Translations under genes and position numbers: made by a program
The notes under the pieces: generated by a model
Database searches by the model: none
Seen by the model: only the letters and a program-made list of their open reading frames with translations
What the model was told of the DNA's origin: nothing
Origin: Curtobacterium sp. MCLR17_032
Lineage (GTDB): Bacteria; Actinomycetota; Actinomycetes; Actinomycetales; Microbacteriaceae
Direction: 5' to 3'
Length of the DNA: 64,000 bases
Assembly (NCBI RefSeq): GCF_003234795.2
Contig: NZ_CP126268.1
Location: 2,170,001 to 2,234,000, forward strand
Shown: piece after piece, positions 54,341 to 62,994 of the stretch
How the letters are laid out: the number at the start of each line of letters is the position of its first letter
How positions within the stretch are numbered: position 1 is the first letter of the stretch

Positions 54341-55678
54341 TCACGTGGTCGTCCATCCCCCGGGGCCCTGCTGGACCAACCCCTGCAGTTCCGCCAGCGC
54401 CAGGGCATCGGTGGTGTCGGCGAGTGAGAGCCCCGACCGCCGGGCGACCTCGTCGAGCGGGGTCCGGCGCCGCGCGGCCAGGGCGTCGACGACACGGAGC
54501 ACCTCGGGGTCGGTCCGCGCTCCGGCGATCGGGACCTCGGCCCCGGCGACGATCCGCTCCCCCGCCCACAGTCGTACTGCCGTCTCGGCCGGGTCGCGCG
54601 GTTGCACCACGATCTCCGCCCGCCGGTCCGCGATCAGCCGGTGACAGCCGACCGACGCCGACGACGAGTAGGGCCCCGGGACGGCGAACACCGTCCGTCC
54701 CAGCTGACCGGCGTGGTTCGCGGTGTTGAGTGCCCCGGAGCGTGCTCCGGCCTCGACGATGACGGTCGTGGTCGCGAGGGCGGCGATCAACCGGTTGCGG
54801 GCGAGGAACCGCCAGCGGGACGGTCGCGTCCCCGGTGGACACTCGGCGAGCAGGGCGCCGTGCTCGGCCACGGCGTGCAGCATCGCGGTGTTCGCGGCCG
54901 GGTAGAGCTGGTCGATCCCGCCGGCGAGCACGGCGACCGTCGGAGCGCCGGCGGCCATCGCGACCCGGTGCGCGACGGCGTCGATGCCGTGCGCGCCCCC
55001 GGAGACGACGACACAGCCGGCATCGGCGGCGGCGGAGGTGATCTCGGCGGCGGCCTCGGCACCGAGGACCGTGTTCGCCCGCGAACCGACGACCGCGACG
55101 GCCGGACGTCCGGCGGTGCACGGTGCTCCGCGCCGCCAGAGGACCAGCGGCGCGTGTGGACCGAGGTCGTCGATCCCCGCGGGCCAGTCCCGGTCGCCGG
55201 GCACGACGAGGGCGCACCCGACCGCTGACGCTGCCGCCAGCACGGCGTCGACGTCGAGCCGGAGCAGCCGGGGCCGCCACCGCGCGAGTGCCGGGACGAG
55301 TGCCGTGGCGGCGGACTCCACCAGACGCTCCCGGATCTCGTCTTCGTCACAGGAACGGACAGCAGACCCCGTCGAACCCCGTACTCCCGCACCCGCACCC
55401 GCACCCGCACCCGCACCCGCACCGACCAGCATCTCCGCCACCTCGAGCGGTCCGGCGTCGAGCGCCTCGAGCACGGCCCGGATCGACCGGCCCGCTCCGA
55501 GGCGCGCGACCAGGTGTCCCGCGTCCGAGTCCCCCGGCTCGACGACGGTCGACCACGCCACCCGGGCCAGGACCTCGTCGTGCTCGTCACCGCCGGTCGA
55601 ACGGCCCGCCGAGGCGCGCAGCCGGCCGAGGGCAGCGTCGCGGTCCGACGGCGACCACCCGGCTCCGGTGCCGCTCAC
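54341..55678 (-). CDS. dprA: DNA-processing protein DprA
   Basis: 445 residues, loading RecA on incoming single-stranded DNA in transformation. An N-terminal region contains an Ala-Gly dipeptide run (about residues 86-98). The Rossmann-like core has VVGSRANT, VVSGGAHGIDAVAH, LAGGIDQLYP and the RNRLIAALATTTVIVEAG stretch. A winged-helix C-terminus (EVLRVVDALAARRRTPLDEVA) follows. The ATG overlaps the yifB stop (ATGA at 55678-55675). Confidence 0.94.
   Translation of the reverse strand: MSGTGAGWSPSDRDAALGRLRASAGRSTGGDEHDEVLARVAWSTVVEPGDSDAGHLVARLGAGRSIRAVLEALDAGPLEVAEMLVGAGAGAGAGAGAGVRGSTGSAVRSCDEDEIRERLVESAATALVPALARWRPRLLRLDVDAVLAAASAVGCALVVPGDRDWPAGIDDLGPHAPLVLWRRGAPCTAGRPAVAVVGSRANTVLGAEAAAEITSAAADAGCVVVSGGAHGIDAVAHRVAMAAGAPTVAVLAGGIDQLYPAANTAMLHAVAEHGALLAECPPGTRPSRWRFLARNRLIAALATTTVIVEAGARSGALNTANHAGQLGRTVFAVPGPYSSSASVGCHRLIADRRAEIVVQPRDPAETAVRLWAGERIVAGAEVPIAGARTDPEVLRVVDALAARRRTPLDEVARRSGLSLADTTDALALAELQGLVQQGPGGWTTT
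55386..55421. repeat. hexanucleotide repeat (CCCGCA) x6 inside dprA
   Basis: Six perfect tandem copies of CCCGCA encode the Gly-Ala run of DprA. The unit is two codons, so copy change keeps frame. Confidence 0.85.
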
Positions 55679-57198
55679 AGCGCTGTCCGCAACGCCAGCG
55701 CCCGTTCGACGTGCCGTCGCTCCGGTCGGTCGTCACCGTCGAGGTCGGCCATCGTCCACGCCAGTCGCATCACCCGGTCCCACCCCCGCATGGTCAGCGT
55801 TCCGAGGTCGAGGCCCCGGTCGAGCAGGTCCGTCGCGCCGTCAGCCGCACGTCCTTCCTCGCGCAACCACGAACCGGTCACCTCGGCGTTCCGGCTCCAC
55901 CCGGTCCCCTGGAGGCGTGTACTCATCCGCTGTCGAGCCTCGAGCACCGTCCGACGGGCCGCGGCGGTGGTGGGCGTCGCACCGCTGTCGGCCCGGAGCA
56001 TGCCGGTCGTCACCCGCGGGACGGCGACCCGGATGTCGATGCGGTCGAGCAGCGGTCCGGACAGCCGACCGAGGTACCGCCGGACCGCACTCGGGACGCA
56101 CGAGCACCCCGCGCCTCCGGTGGACCCGGCGTTGCCGCACGGGCACGGGTTCGCCGCCAGCACGAGCTGACAGCGTGCCGGGAACTCCGCTGATCCCCCG
56201 GCCCGGTGGACCGTGATGCGCCCGGCTTCGAGGGGCTGCCGGAGTGCGTCGAGCACCGCCCGCGGGAACTCGGTCGCCTCGTCGAGGAACAGCACCCCGC
56301 GCGTCGCCCGTGACACCGCTCCCGGTCGGAGTTGCCCGGTCCCGCCGCCGATCAGTGCCGCGGCGGAGGCGGAGTGGTGCGGTGCCTCCCACGGCGGTCG
56401 GAGCGTCCACGAGCGCTCCCCGTGGCCGGCGACGGAGCGGACGGCCGCCACCTCGAGCGCAGCGTCCGGGTCGAGGTCCGGCAGCAGGGCCGGCAGGCGT
56501 TCGGCGAGCATCGTCTTGCCGGCGCCCGGTGGTCCGAGCAGCAGCACGTGGTGCCCGCCGGCCGCCGCGGCGATGACCGCACGCACCCCGATCGCGTTGC
56601 CGACGACGTCCGCCAGCTCCAGCGACGGAAGAGTGTCGTCGGGCACGGGCGGCGGCAGGACCGGGTCGGCGAAGCCGGCGGGCAGGTCGGCCCCCGCGTC
56701 GATCGCCGCGGAGCGGAGCGAGTCCACGGCGGTGAGCGCGATGTCCGGGACCGCCCGCGCTTCGGTGAGGTTGCCCACCGGCAGCACGACCCGTTCGATC
56801 CCGGCGGCCCGCGCGGCCAGGACCACGGGGATGATCCCCGGCACCGGTCGGACCCGCCCGTCGAGCCCGAGCTCCCCGACGTAGACGACCCCGCGATCGG
56901 CCCCGGGTGCGGTGCCGGCAGCGGCGAGCACGGCCATCGCGATCGCCAGGTCGAAGCCGGATCCGCGCTTCGGCACACTCGCCGGGGTGAGGTTCACCGT
57001 GATGCGTCGCGCCGGCAGCGGACAGTCCGCCATCGCCGCCGCGGACCGGACCCGTTCGCGGGCTTCGCCGAGCGAGGTGTCCGGCAGCCCGATGATGCTG
57101 AACGCGGGCAGCTGGCTGGTCAGGTGCGCCTCGACCTCGACGAGGCTGCCCTGCACGCCGACCAGCGCGACCGCCGAGGTCCGTCCGATGTCGCTCAC
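55675..57198 (-). CDS. comM: YifB/ComM-family Mg-chelatase-like AAA+ ATPase
   Basis: 507 residues. An N-terminal Lon-protease-like S5 domain (SIIGLPDTSLGEARERVR; GFDLAIAMAVL) is followed by the AAA+ module with Walker A GPPGAGKTM (Lys228), Walker B GVLFLDEATEF, and the CPCG cysteine cluster (NPCPCGNAGS). ComM is a hexameric helicase promoting branch migration in natural transformation. It is coupled on both sides: to yraN (ATGA at 57198-57195) and dprA. Confidence 0.93.
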   Translation of the reverse strand: MSDIGRTSAVALVGVQGSLVEVEAHLTSQLPAFSIIGLPDTSLGEARERVRSAAAMADCPLPARRITVNLTPASVPKRGSGFDLAIAMAVLAAAGTAPGADRGVVYVGELGLDGRVRPVPGIIPVVLAARAAGIERVVLPVGNLTEARAVPDIALTAVDSLRSAAIDAGADLPAGFADPVLPPPVPDDTLPSLELADVVGNAIGVRAVIAAAAGGHHVLLLGPPGAGKTMLAERLPALLPDLDPDAALEVAAVRSVAGHGERSWTLRPPWEAPHHSASAAALIGGGTGQLRPGAVSRATRGVLFLDEATEFPRAVLDALRQPLEAGRITVHRAGGSAEFPARCQLVLAANPCPCGNAGSTGGAGCSCVPSAVRRYLGRLSGPLLDRIDIRVAVPRVTTGMLRADSGATPTTAAARRTVLEARQRMSTRLQGTGWSRNAEVTGSWLREEGRAADGATDLLDRGLDLGTLTMRGWDRVMRLAWTMADLDGDDRPERRHVERALALRTAL

Positions 57199-57599
57199 CC
57201 GAGCGCCTCGACGTGCTCGATCGCCACGTGGTCAGCGATCATCGTCACCGCGATGCAGTCGATCCGGATCGCACGCGCCGTCTGGTCGCGGTGTGCGTGG
57301 AACCAGGCCGGCACGAGCTGCCGGATGCGTGCGAGCTTCCGGGGCGTCACCGCTTCGAGCGGATGTCCGGTCGTCTGCCCCGTGCGGGTCTTCACCTCGA
57401 TGAAGACGATCGTGTCACCGTCCCGCGCGACGATGTCGACTTCGCCGCGGGCGCATCGCCAGTTCCGGTCGATGATCGAGAAGCCGTGCCGCTCGAGCCA
57501 TTCCACCGCGTGGTCTTCTCCGACATTGCCCGTCGTCCGGCGCGGATCACGTCGGGGAAGAGCGCCGCCGACGTCCGGTCGGTCTGCACGATTCGTCAT
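57195..57599 (-). CDS. yraN: UPF0102 protein YraN, nuclease-fold
   Basis: 134 residues. The restriction-endonuclease-like signature is visible: GEDHAVEWLERHGF, RNWRCARGEVDIVARDGDTIVFIEVKTR (with conserved Glu-Val-Asp and Glu-Val-Lys), and PRKLARIRQLVPAWF. Likely role in recombination or transformation by its neighbours; function unproven. The ATG at 57599 follows CATCGT by 6 nt; the longer frame (57728) is unlikely. Confidence 0.88.
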   Translation of the reverse strand: MTNRADRPDVGGALPRRDPRRTTGNVGEDHAVEWLERHGFSIIDRNWRCARGEVDIVARDGDTIVFIEVKTRTGQTTGHPLEAVTPRKLARIRQLVPAWFHAHRDQTARAIRIDCIAVTMIADHVAIEHVEALG

Positions 57600-57717
57600 G
57601 GAGCAACGATGAATCACCGAGCGAAACGACCGGGCCGGTACCCGCAATCTGGGGACAACCAGGCAGAACGACCGTCCTGTGCAGGAAAGAGCCGGAAATG
57701 TTGCCGCACATGACAAA

Positions 57718-57748
57718 AGCCGGACCATTCCTCACGGAATTTCCGGCT
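57718..57748 (-). terminator. rho-independent terminator of lsr2
   Basis: AGCCGGA/TCCGGCT outer arms and ATTCC/GGAAT inner arms around TCAC. On the lsr2 strand the stem is followed by TTTT, making this the most classical terminator in the window. Confidence 0.85.
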
Positions 57749-57784
57749 CGTGCCGTGATCAGCGCTGATGCGCCGGTCGGATGC

Positions 57785-58135
57785 TCAGTGTGCGGCTGCG
57801 TACGCTTCCTGCACCTGCGTGGAGATACGGCCGCGGGAAGAGACCTCGTACCCGTTCTCCTTGGCCCACTCGCGGATCTTCCCGAGTTCCTCGGAGTTCC
57901 CCCGCTTCGGGGCGGACGGGCTCTTGCCCGTCGAACCGGTGCGGCGACCGGCGGTCTTGCGCGCTGCGGCGATGTAGTCCGAGATCGCGTCCCGGAACTT
58001 GTCGACGTTGTCGTTCGACAGGTCGATCTCGTACGACGAACCGTCGAACGCGAACTCGACCGTTCGGCCATCGCCAGCGGCGATCGGCGAATCGTCGAGA
58101 TCGTCGACGAGCTGGACAGTGACCTTCTGCGCCAT
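57785..58135 (-). CDS. lsr2: Lsr2 nucleoid-associated protein
   Basis: 116 residues. The N-terminal dimerisation domain (MAQKVTVQLVDDLDDS..., VEFAFDGSSYEIDLSNDN) is followed by a basic linker (RKTAGRRTGSTGKS) and a C-terminal helix-RGR-helix (IREWAKENGYEVSSRGRIS) that grips AT-rich minor grooves. Lsr2 silences AT-rich foreign DNA in actinobacteria. GAAGGAG precedes the ATG. It is monocistronic with its own terminator. Confidence 0.96.
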   Translation of the reverse strand: MAQKVTVQLVDDLDDSPIAAGDGRTVEFAFDGSSYEIDLSNDNVDKFRDAISDYIAAARKTAGRRTGSTGKSPSAPKRGNSEELGKIREWAKENGYEVSSRGRISTQVQEAYAAAH

Positions 58136-58213
58136 CGTGCACTCCTTCAGAGTCGTTATTGCAACTCAGAGTATCGCAGCACAATGCGGAACGGTCGAAT
58201 TGCCCGGCGCGCC

Positions 58214-58537
58214 TCATTCGTCGAGCGCGAGTTCCTTCGGCAGTTCGAGTTCACGCGCGGTGAGTTCTTCCACGTTCACGTCCTTGAACGTCAGCACCCG
58301 GACCGACTTCACGAAGCGGTCGGAACGGTAGACGTCCCAGACCCACACGTCGTTCATCGTCAATTCGAAGTAGAAGTCGTGCTCGGTGTCCCGGCGCACG
58401 AGTTCGACCTCGTTCGCCAGGTAGAACCGCCGCTCGGTCTCGACCACGTACCGGAACTGCCCCACGACGTCGCGGTACTCGCGGTACAGGGCCAGTTCGA
58501 CCTCGCGGTCGTAGTCGTCGAATTCTTCGTCATCCAT
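58214..58537 (-). CDS. DUF2469 family protein
   Basis: 107-residue acidic protein found across actinobacteria between rnhB and yraN. It begins DDEEFDDYDREVELALYREY and contains the aromatic stretch ERRFYLANEVELV and FYFELTMNDVWVWDVYRSDRFV. No catalytic motif or membrane segment; function unknown. The ATG follows TAGACT by 9 nt. Confidence 0.9.
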   Translation of the reverse strand: MDDEEFDDYDREVELALYREYRDVVGQFRYVVETERRFYLANEVELVRRDTEHDFYFELTMNDVWVWDVYRSDRFVKSVRVLTFKDVNVEELTARELELPKELALDE

Positions 58538-58552
58538 GGCCCGCTCAGTCTA
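58538..58552 (-). promoter_or_regulatory. near-leaderless -10 (TAGACT) of the DUF2469 gene
   Basis: TAGACT at 58552-58547 (minus), 9 nt before the ATG. Confidence 0.4.
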
Positions 58553-58653
58553 GAGCGACCGACACTCCAGAGCGACCACGGCCTCCTGACCGTCCGACCG
58601 CGGAGAACCGCCGAGAACCGCCGAGAACAGGGGCGAACCGCGCAGGACCGCAC

Positions 58654-59349
58654 TCACCCGCCGACGGTGTCCAGCTCGTCGAACCCGTCCAGCGCGACAC
58701 TCGACGCCGCGTGCAGCCAGGTCTTCCGGTGCAGCTCGTGCGGTCCGACCATGCGGATCGCGTCGTAGTGCGCCGTGGACCCGTAGCCCTTGTTCGACGC
58801 CCAGGCGTAGTGCGGCGCGTCGTCGTGGGCGGCGATCATCAGGTCGTCTCGAGCGACCTTGGCGACGACCGAGGCCGCTGCGACCGACGCGCAGTCCCGG
58901 TCGGCCTTCACCCGCACCTGGACGTCGAGCGGCCGGTGTTCGGCCGGCAGCGCGCGGGTGAGCCAGTCGAACGACCCGTCGAGAACCACCACGGCACCCT
59001 CGAGTGACACGCCGTCCTGCACGAGTGCCCCGATCGCCCGGGCCCCGGCCAGTCCGAGCGCGGCGACGATGCCCTGTTCGTCGACGACCTGCGCCGACGC
59101 CATCCCCACCGCGGTGCGCGCCCAGCGCGTCACGACGGGGACCAGGGCCTCCCGCCGCGCCTGGGTGAGGAGCTTCGAGTCGGCCAGGCCCGGCGGCACC
59201 CGACGGACGTCGAGGGTGACGGCGGCGACGCCGACCCCGACCGGGCCGGCGATCGCGCCACGGCCGACCTCGTCGACGCCGATCACGGTGACCCGCCCGG
59301 CGGCGAGCAGCGACTTCTCGAGCCGCAGTGAGGGCCGGACCGGGGTCAC
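58654..59349 (-). CDS. rnhB: ribonuclease HII
   Basis: 231 residues, removing ribonucleotides and RNA-DNA hybrids. Catalytic carboxylates Asp26 and Glu27 are in GVDEVGRGAIAGP, Asp124 in VVLDGSFDW; VKADRDCASVAAASVVAKVARD and KGYGSTAHYDAI follow. The GTG at 59349 overlaps the lepB stop (GTGA), and fits the family length better than the start at 59421. Confidence 0.94.
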   Translation of the reverse strand: MTPVRPSLRLEKSLLAAGRVTVIGVDEVGRGAIAGPVGVGVAAVTLDVRRVPPGLADSKLLTQARREALVPVVTRWARTAVGMASAQVVDEQGIVAALGLAGARAIGALVQDGVSLEGAVVVLDGSFDWLTRALPAEHRPLDVQVRVKADRDCASVAAASVVAKVARDDLMIAAHDDAPHYAWASNKGYGSTAHYDAIRMVGPHELHRKTWLHAASSVALDGFDELDTVGG

Positions 59350-60095
59350 TTGTCCCGCTGCTCCACCCCGGCGAAGACCTCGGGGTGGTCGTCGAGCCAG
59401 GTCCAGCGGTTGGTCGGCCACGAGATCACGAAGGCCCGGCCGGTGACGTCGGACAGCGGCACGAAGCCCTTCGACGGGGTGTCACCGTTGTAGCGGGAGT
59501 CGCGCGATTTGTCGCGGTTGTCACCCATCACCCAGATGGTGCCCTTCGGCACGGTGACGGAGAACGGTGTCTGCGACGCACGGGTGTCGCCCGCGGGCAG
59601 CTTCAGGTACGGCTCGGTCAGCGGGACCCCGTTGACCGACATCTGTCCGAGGTCGTTGCAGCAGCTCACCTTGTCGCCCGGCAGGCCGATCACGCGCTTG
59701 ATCAGGTGGTCGTCGCTGTCGCCGGTGCCGAGACCGACCTGGGTGAGCAGCCAGTCCGCGGCCTTGCCGATCGGCGTCGTCGGCTGGACGTTCGGCAGGG
59801 TCTCACCGGTGAGCCACCCGCCCGGGTCCTTGAAGACCACGACGTCGCCGCGCTTGAGCTTGACGGCGCCGGGGACGAGTTCGTTGACGATGACGCGGTC
59901 GTTCACCTGCAGGGTGTTCTGCATCGACTCGGACGGGATGTAGAACGAGCGGATCAGGAACGTCTTCACCAGGAACGACACCAGCAGCGCCGCGATGAAG
60001 ATGATGACGAGGTCGCGCAGGAACGTCAGGACCCCGTTGCGCGGCTTCTTCGCCGTTCGTGGCCGACGGGCTTCACCCTCTGTCGTGTCCGTCAT
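59346..60095 (-). CDS. lepB: signal peptidase I
   Basis: 249 residues. One N-terminal membrane helix (about 25-47) precedes the catalytic Ser57 (PSESMQNTL) and Lys133 (HLIKRVIGLPGD). The C-terminal GDNRDKSRDSR box is intact. It cleaves Sec and Tat signal peptides outside the membrane. The position after rplS and before rnhB is standard. Confidence 0.95.
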   Translation of the reverse strand: MTDTTEGEARRPRTAKKPRNGVLTFLRDLVIIFIAALLVSFLVKTFLIRSFYIPSESMQNTLQVNDRVIVNELVPGAVKLKRGDVVVFKDPGGWLTGETLPNVQPTTPIGKAADWLLTQVGLGTGDSDDHLIKRVIGLPGDKVSCCNDLGQMSVNGVPLTEPYLKLPAGDTRASQTPFSVTVPKGTIWVMGDNRDKSRDSRYNGDTPSKGFVPLSDVTGRAFVISWPTNRWTWLDDHPEVFAGVEQRDK

Positions 60096-60172
60096 TTCCG
60101 CTCTCGTCGACCTGTTCCCGGAAGTGCTTCCGAGATGCTCCTGCCCCGGTGGCGACGGGCTCCAGGAACGGA

Positions 60173-60216
60173 CGAGCCCCCCGCCGATGCACAACCGTAC
60201 ATGGACGAGGGGCTCG
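60173..60216 (-). terminator. weak hairpin between rplS and lepB
   Basis: CGAGCCCC/GGGGCTCG 8-bp arms with a 28-nt loop. Confidence 0.35.
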
Positions 60217-60254
60217 CAGAGGAACCGGCTTCCCGGCGCTCCCTGTGAAGACGA

Positions 60255-60608
60255 TCAGTTGTCGCGCTTCTCCTTGATCTTGCGACGGGCTGCCTTGCCG
60301 CGGAGTTCGCGGAGGTAGTAGAGCTTCGCGCGACGGACGTCACCGCGGGTGACGATCTCGACGTGGTCGATGATCGGGGAGTGCACGGGGAACATGCGCT
60401 CGACACCGACCTGGAAGCTCACCTTGCGGACCGTGAAGGTCTCGCCGATGCCGTGGCCCTGGCGGCCGATGACGACACCCTGGAAGACCTGGATACGCGA
60501 GCGCGTGCCTTCGACGATGTTGACGTGGACCTTGACCGTGTCGCCGGGGCGGAAGTCAGGGTGGTCGGTGCGCAGGGCACCGGCGGTCACGTGGTCGAGG
60601 AGCTGCAT
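60255..60608 (-). CDS. rplS: large ribosomal subunit protein bL19
   Basis: 117 residues, normal length. Blocks [49 protein letters not shown] (split here for reading) and [26 protein letters not shown] precedes the ATG. In many bacteria it follows trmD; here map is inserted in the opposite direction between them. Confidence 0.97.
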   Translation of the reverse strand: MQLLDHVTAGALRTDHPDFRPGDTVKVHVNIVEGTRSRIQVFQGVVIGRQGHGIGETFTVRKVSFQVGVERMFPVHSPIIDHVEIVTRGDVRRAKLYYLRELRGKAARRKIKEKRDN

Positions 60609-60760
60609 GATGGTGTCACTTCCTGCGGACGCACACGGGTCGCCGCGGATCGAATTCGGAAAGAACGAGACGTGCCCAGTGTCGGCGACTCCCCCGTGGC
60701 AGAGTCCAGCCAGGGCACGATCGATCATCATGCCACAACAAGTGCACTGCGGCCAACCGG

Positions 60761-60772
60761 CAGGATGGTCCC
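60761..60772 (+). promoter_or_regulatory. leaderless -10 (CAGGAT) of map
   Basis: CAGGAT (60761-60766), 6 nt before the ATG. Confidence 0.4.
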
Positions 60773-61555
60773 ATGATCGAACTCCGCACCCCCGCCGAAC
60801 TCGACGGACTGCGTGTCGCCGGCCGTTTCGTCGCTGACGTCCTGGACGCCCTGCTCGAGACCGTCGACGTCGGCGTGAACCTGCTCGACCTCGACCGCGT
60901 CGCAGCACGCATGATCGCCGAGCGCGGGGCGGAGAGCTGCTACGTCGACTACCACCCGTCGTTCGGGAAGTCCCCCTTCGGCAAGAACCTCTGCACCTCG
61001 GTGAACGACGCCGCCCTGCACGGGCTGCCGTACGACCTCGTCCTGCAGGACGGCGACCTGGTCAGCCTGGACTTCGCCGCGAGCGTCGACGGCTGGGTGG
61101 CGGACTCCGCCGTCACGGTCCAGGTCGGCACCCCGCGCGACGAGGACCAGCGACTCATCGCGACCGTCGAGCAGTGCCTGGCCGCGGGCATCGCCCAGGC
61201 GGCCCCCGGCAACAAGCTCGGTGACGTCTCGGCCGCGATCGGCTCGGTCGCCCGTGGCGCCGGCTACGACGTGAACCTGCAGTTCGGCGGACACGGCGTC
61301 GGACACACGATGCACGGCGACCCGCACGTCCCGAACGACGGCCGCCCTGGCCGCGGCCTGAAGCTCCGCCCCGGACTGGTCGTCGCGATCGAGCCGTGGC
61401 TCATGCAGGGCACGGACGAGCTCTACCAGGACGAGGACGGGTGGACCCTCCGCAGCGTCGACGGCTCGCGCGCGGCGCACGTCGAGCACACGGTCGCGGT
61501 GACCGAGCAGGGCCCGGAGGTCCTCACCCTCCGCCGGGCACAGCGCGACGCCTGA
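60773..61555 (+). CDS. map: methionine aminopeptidase, type I
   Basis: 260 residues, removing N-terminal Met. All five metal ligands are present: Asp100, Asp111, His174, Glu207 and Glu238, plus the catalytic His178 ([11 protein letters not shown]). No N-terminal SH3-binding extension, so it is a type Ia-like short form. It is monocistronic, leaderless by its upstream box, and ends before the third palindrome. A second map near secY would be expected in this phylum but is outside the window. Confidence 0.94.
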   Translation: MIELRTPAELDGLRVAGRFVADVLDALLETVDVGVNLLDLDRVAARMIAERGAESCYVDYHPSFGKSPFGKNLCTSVNDAALHGLPYDLVLQDGDLVSLDFAASVDGWVADSAVTVQVGTPRDEDQRLIATVEQCLAAGIAQAAPGNKLGDVSAAIGSVARGAGYDVNLQFGGHGVGHTMHGDPHVPNDGRPGRGLKLRPGLVVAIEPWLMQGTDELYQDEDGWTLRSVDGSRAAHVEHTVAVTEQGPEVLTLRRAQRDA

Positions 61556-61581
61556 CACCGGCCCGGCCGGCCACACGACGG

Positions 61582-61619
61582 ACGGGAGGCCCGTCACCAG
61601 CTGGTCACGGGCCTCCCGT
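61582..61619. terminator. 38-bp palindrome, copy 3 of 3 (one central mismatch)
   Basis: Left half ACGGGAGGCCCGTCACCAG pairs with the right half except at one position. Compared with copies 1 and 2, GT replaces GGT near the centre and TCAC replaces TACC, and the arms co-vary for most positions. It lies between convergent map and trmD. Confidence 0.75.
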
Positions 61620-61646
61620 GACGTCGACGGCGGGTCCGCGACCCGC

Positions 61647-62333
61647 TCAGTCCGGCAGCAGGTCCGGCCGGACGCGGCGTGTCCGCTCGACCTGCTGCTC
61701 GTGCCGCCAGCCGGCGATCCGCCCATGGTGCCCACTGAGCAGGACGTCCGGCACGTCGAGGCCACGCCAGGAGGCCGGCTTCGTGTACGAGGGGTACTCG
61801 AGCAGGCCGTCCTCGTGGGACTCCTCGACGAGGGACTCGGGGTTGCCGACCACACCGGGGACCAGACGGCCGACGGCTTCGATCATGGCCATCGCCGCGA
61901 CCTCGCCGCCGTTCAGGACGTAGTCGCCGAGCGAGAGCTCGACGACGGTGCTCCGGGTGGCCGCCCACTCGAACACCCGGGCGTCGATGCCCTCGTACCG
62001 CCCGCAGGCGAAGACGAGGTGCTCGTGCTCGGCGAGCGAGCGGGCGATGGTCTGCCGGAAGGGGGTGCCCGCGGGCGTCGGGACGACGAGGGTCGAGGAG
62101 CCGTCGGACCGCAGGATCGAGGACAGCGCCTCGGCCCACGGTTCGGGCTTCATGACCATGCCGGCGCCGCCGCCGTACGGGGTGTCGTCGACGGTGCGGT
62201 GGCGGTCGGTCGTCCACGAGCGCAGGTCGTGCACGTGCAGGTCGAGCAGCCCGCCCTGCCGTGCCTTGCCGAGCAGGGAGACGTCGAGCACCCCGAAGAA
62301 CTCCGGGAAGATCGTGACGATGTCGATCCGCAC
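61647..62333 (-). CDS. trmD: tRNA (guanine37-N1)-methyltransferase
   Basis: 228 residues, trefoil-knot (SPOUT) enzyme modifying G37. Motifs are [63 protein letters not shown] and the C-terminal [19 protein letters not shown]. It lies 3 nt after the rimM stop in the rpsP operon. Confidence 0.96.
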   Translation of the reverse strand: MRIDIVTIFPEFFGVLDVSLLGKARQGGLLDLHVHDLRSWTTDRHRTVDDTPYGGGAGMVMKPEPWAEALSSILRSDGSSTLVVPTPAGTPFRQTIARSLAEHEHLVFACGRYEGIDARVFEWAATRSTVVELSLGDYVLNGGEVAAMAMIEAVGRLVPGVVGNPESLVEESHEDGLLEYPSYTKPASWRGLDVPDVLLSGHHGRIAGWRHEQQVERTRRVRPDLLPD

Positions 62334-62336
62334 GGA

Positions 62337-62975
62337 TCAGTCCTCGGAGTCGGGAGCCGACGTGTCGGATGCCGACGACTCGGCAGCCGGCGACTCGGCA
62401 GCCGACGACTCGTCAGCCGACGTGTCGGGAGCCGGCGTGAACGTCTCGGGACGGCTCATGTCCTCGGGGTCCTCGAACAGCCCCGTCGGCGGCGTCACCG
62501 TGACGGTGCCGGCCTCCAGGTCGACCGAGGGGACGATCGCCGCGACGAACGGCACGAGGACCTCGCCGCGGGACTCGGTGTCGACCGCGAGCAGGTCCTG
62601 GGCCGGCATGTGGTCGACCCGGGCGACGGTGCCGACCTGCACGCCGTCGCGGAGGACCGTCAGGCCGACCAGCTGGTGGTCGTACCAGGCGTCGTCCTCG
62701 CCGGTCTCTTCCTCGGTGTCCTGTTCGACCCAGAGGATGGCGCGTGCGAGGGTCTCGGCGGCGCTCCGGTCGGCGATGCCCTCGAAGAAGGCGACCGGGT
62801 GGGAGTTGTACCAGCGCAGCTCGTCGAGTGCGATGGTCTTCCCCGACCAGGGAGAGTCGTCGGGGACCTGGAGCGTGAAGACCGCTCCTGGCGTGAACCG
62901 ACGATCCGGGTCGTCGGTGTAGAGCTCGAGCTTGATGCCGCCCTTGAGCCCGTGCGCCTTCGTGATGCGACCCAC
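62337..62975 (-). CDS. rimM: ribosome maturation factor RimM with acidic repeat tail; start uncertain
   Basis: 212 residues from the GTG at 62975. The N-terminal RimM domain starts GRITKAHGLKGGIKLELYTDDP; a PRC-barrel follows (LVGLTVLRDGVQVGTVARVDHMPAQDLLAV; VPFVAAIVPSVDLEAGTVTV). After residue 170 the C-terminus is a Ser/Ala/Asp/Glu repeat tail absent from most RimM. Homologues usually start 4-6 residues earlier (TQLRVGRI). That sequence is present in frame upstream, but without an ATG, GTG or TTG; only an ATT at 63002 or near-cognate codons are available. The gene overlaps or abuts the KH gene. Confidence 0.88.
   Translation of the reverse strand: MGRITKAHGLKGGIKLELYTDDPDRRFTPGAVFTLQVPDDSPWSGKTIALDELRWYNSHPVAFFEGIADRSAAETLARAILWVEQDTEEETGEDDAWYDHQLVGLTVLRDGVQVGTVARVDHMPAQDLLAVDTESRGEVLVPFVAAIVPSVDLEAGTVTVTPPTGLFEDPEDMSRPETFTPAPDTSADESSAAESPAAESSASDTSAPDSED
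62341..62445 (-). repeat. 15-bp tandem repeat in the rimM tail
   Basis: Degenerate units like GCAGCCGACGACTCG (plus-strand view) recur six or more times, encoding SADES/SAAES blocks. Confidence 0.7.
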
Positions 62976-62994
62976 CCGGAGTTGGGTCGTCTCC

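Noticed and set aside
55386..55421. CRISPR-like array
   Set aside because: It is a 6-bp coding microsatellite without spacers; no other regularly spaced repeats of 25-40 bp were seen in the window.
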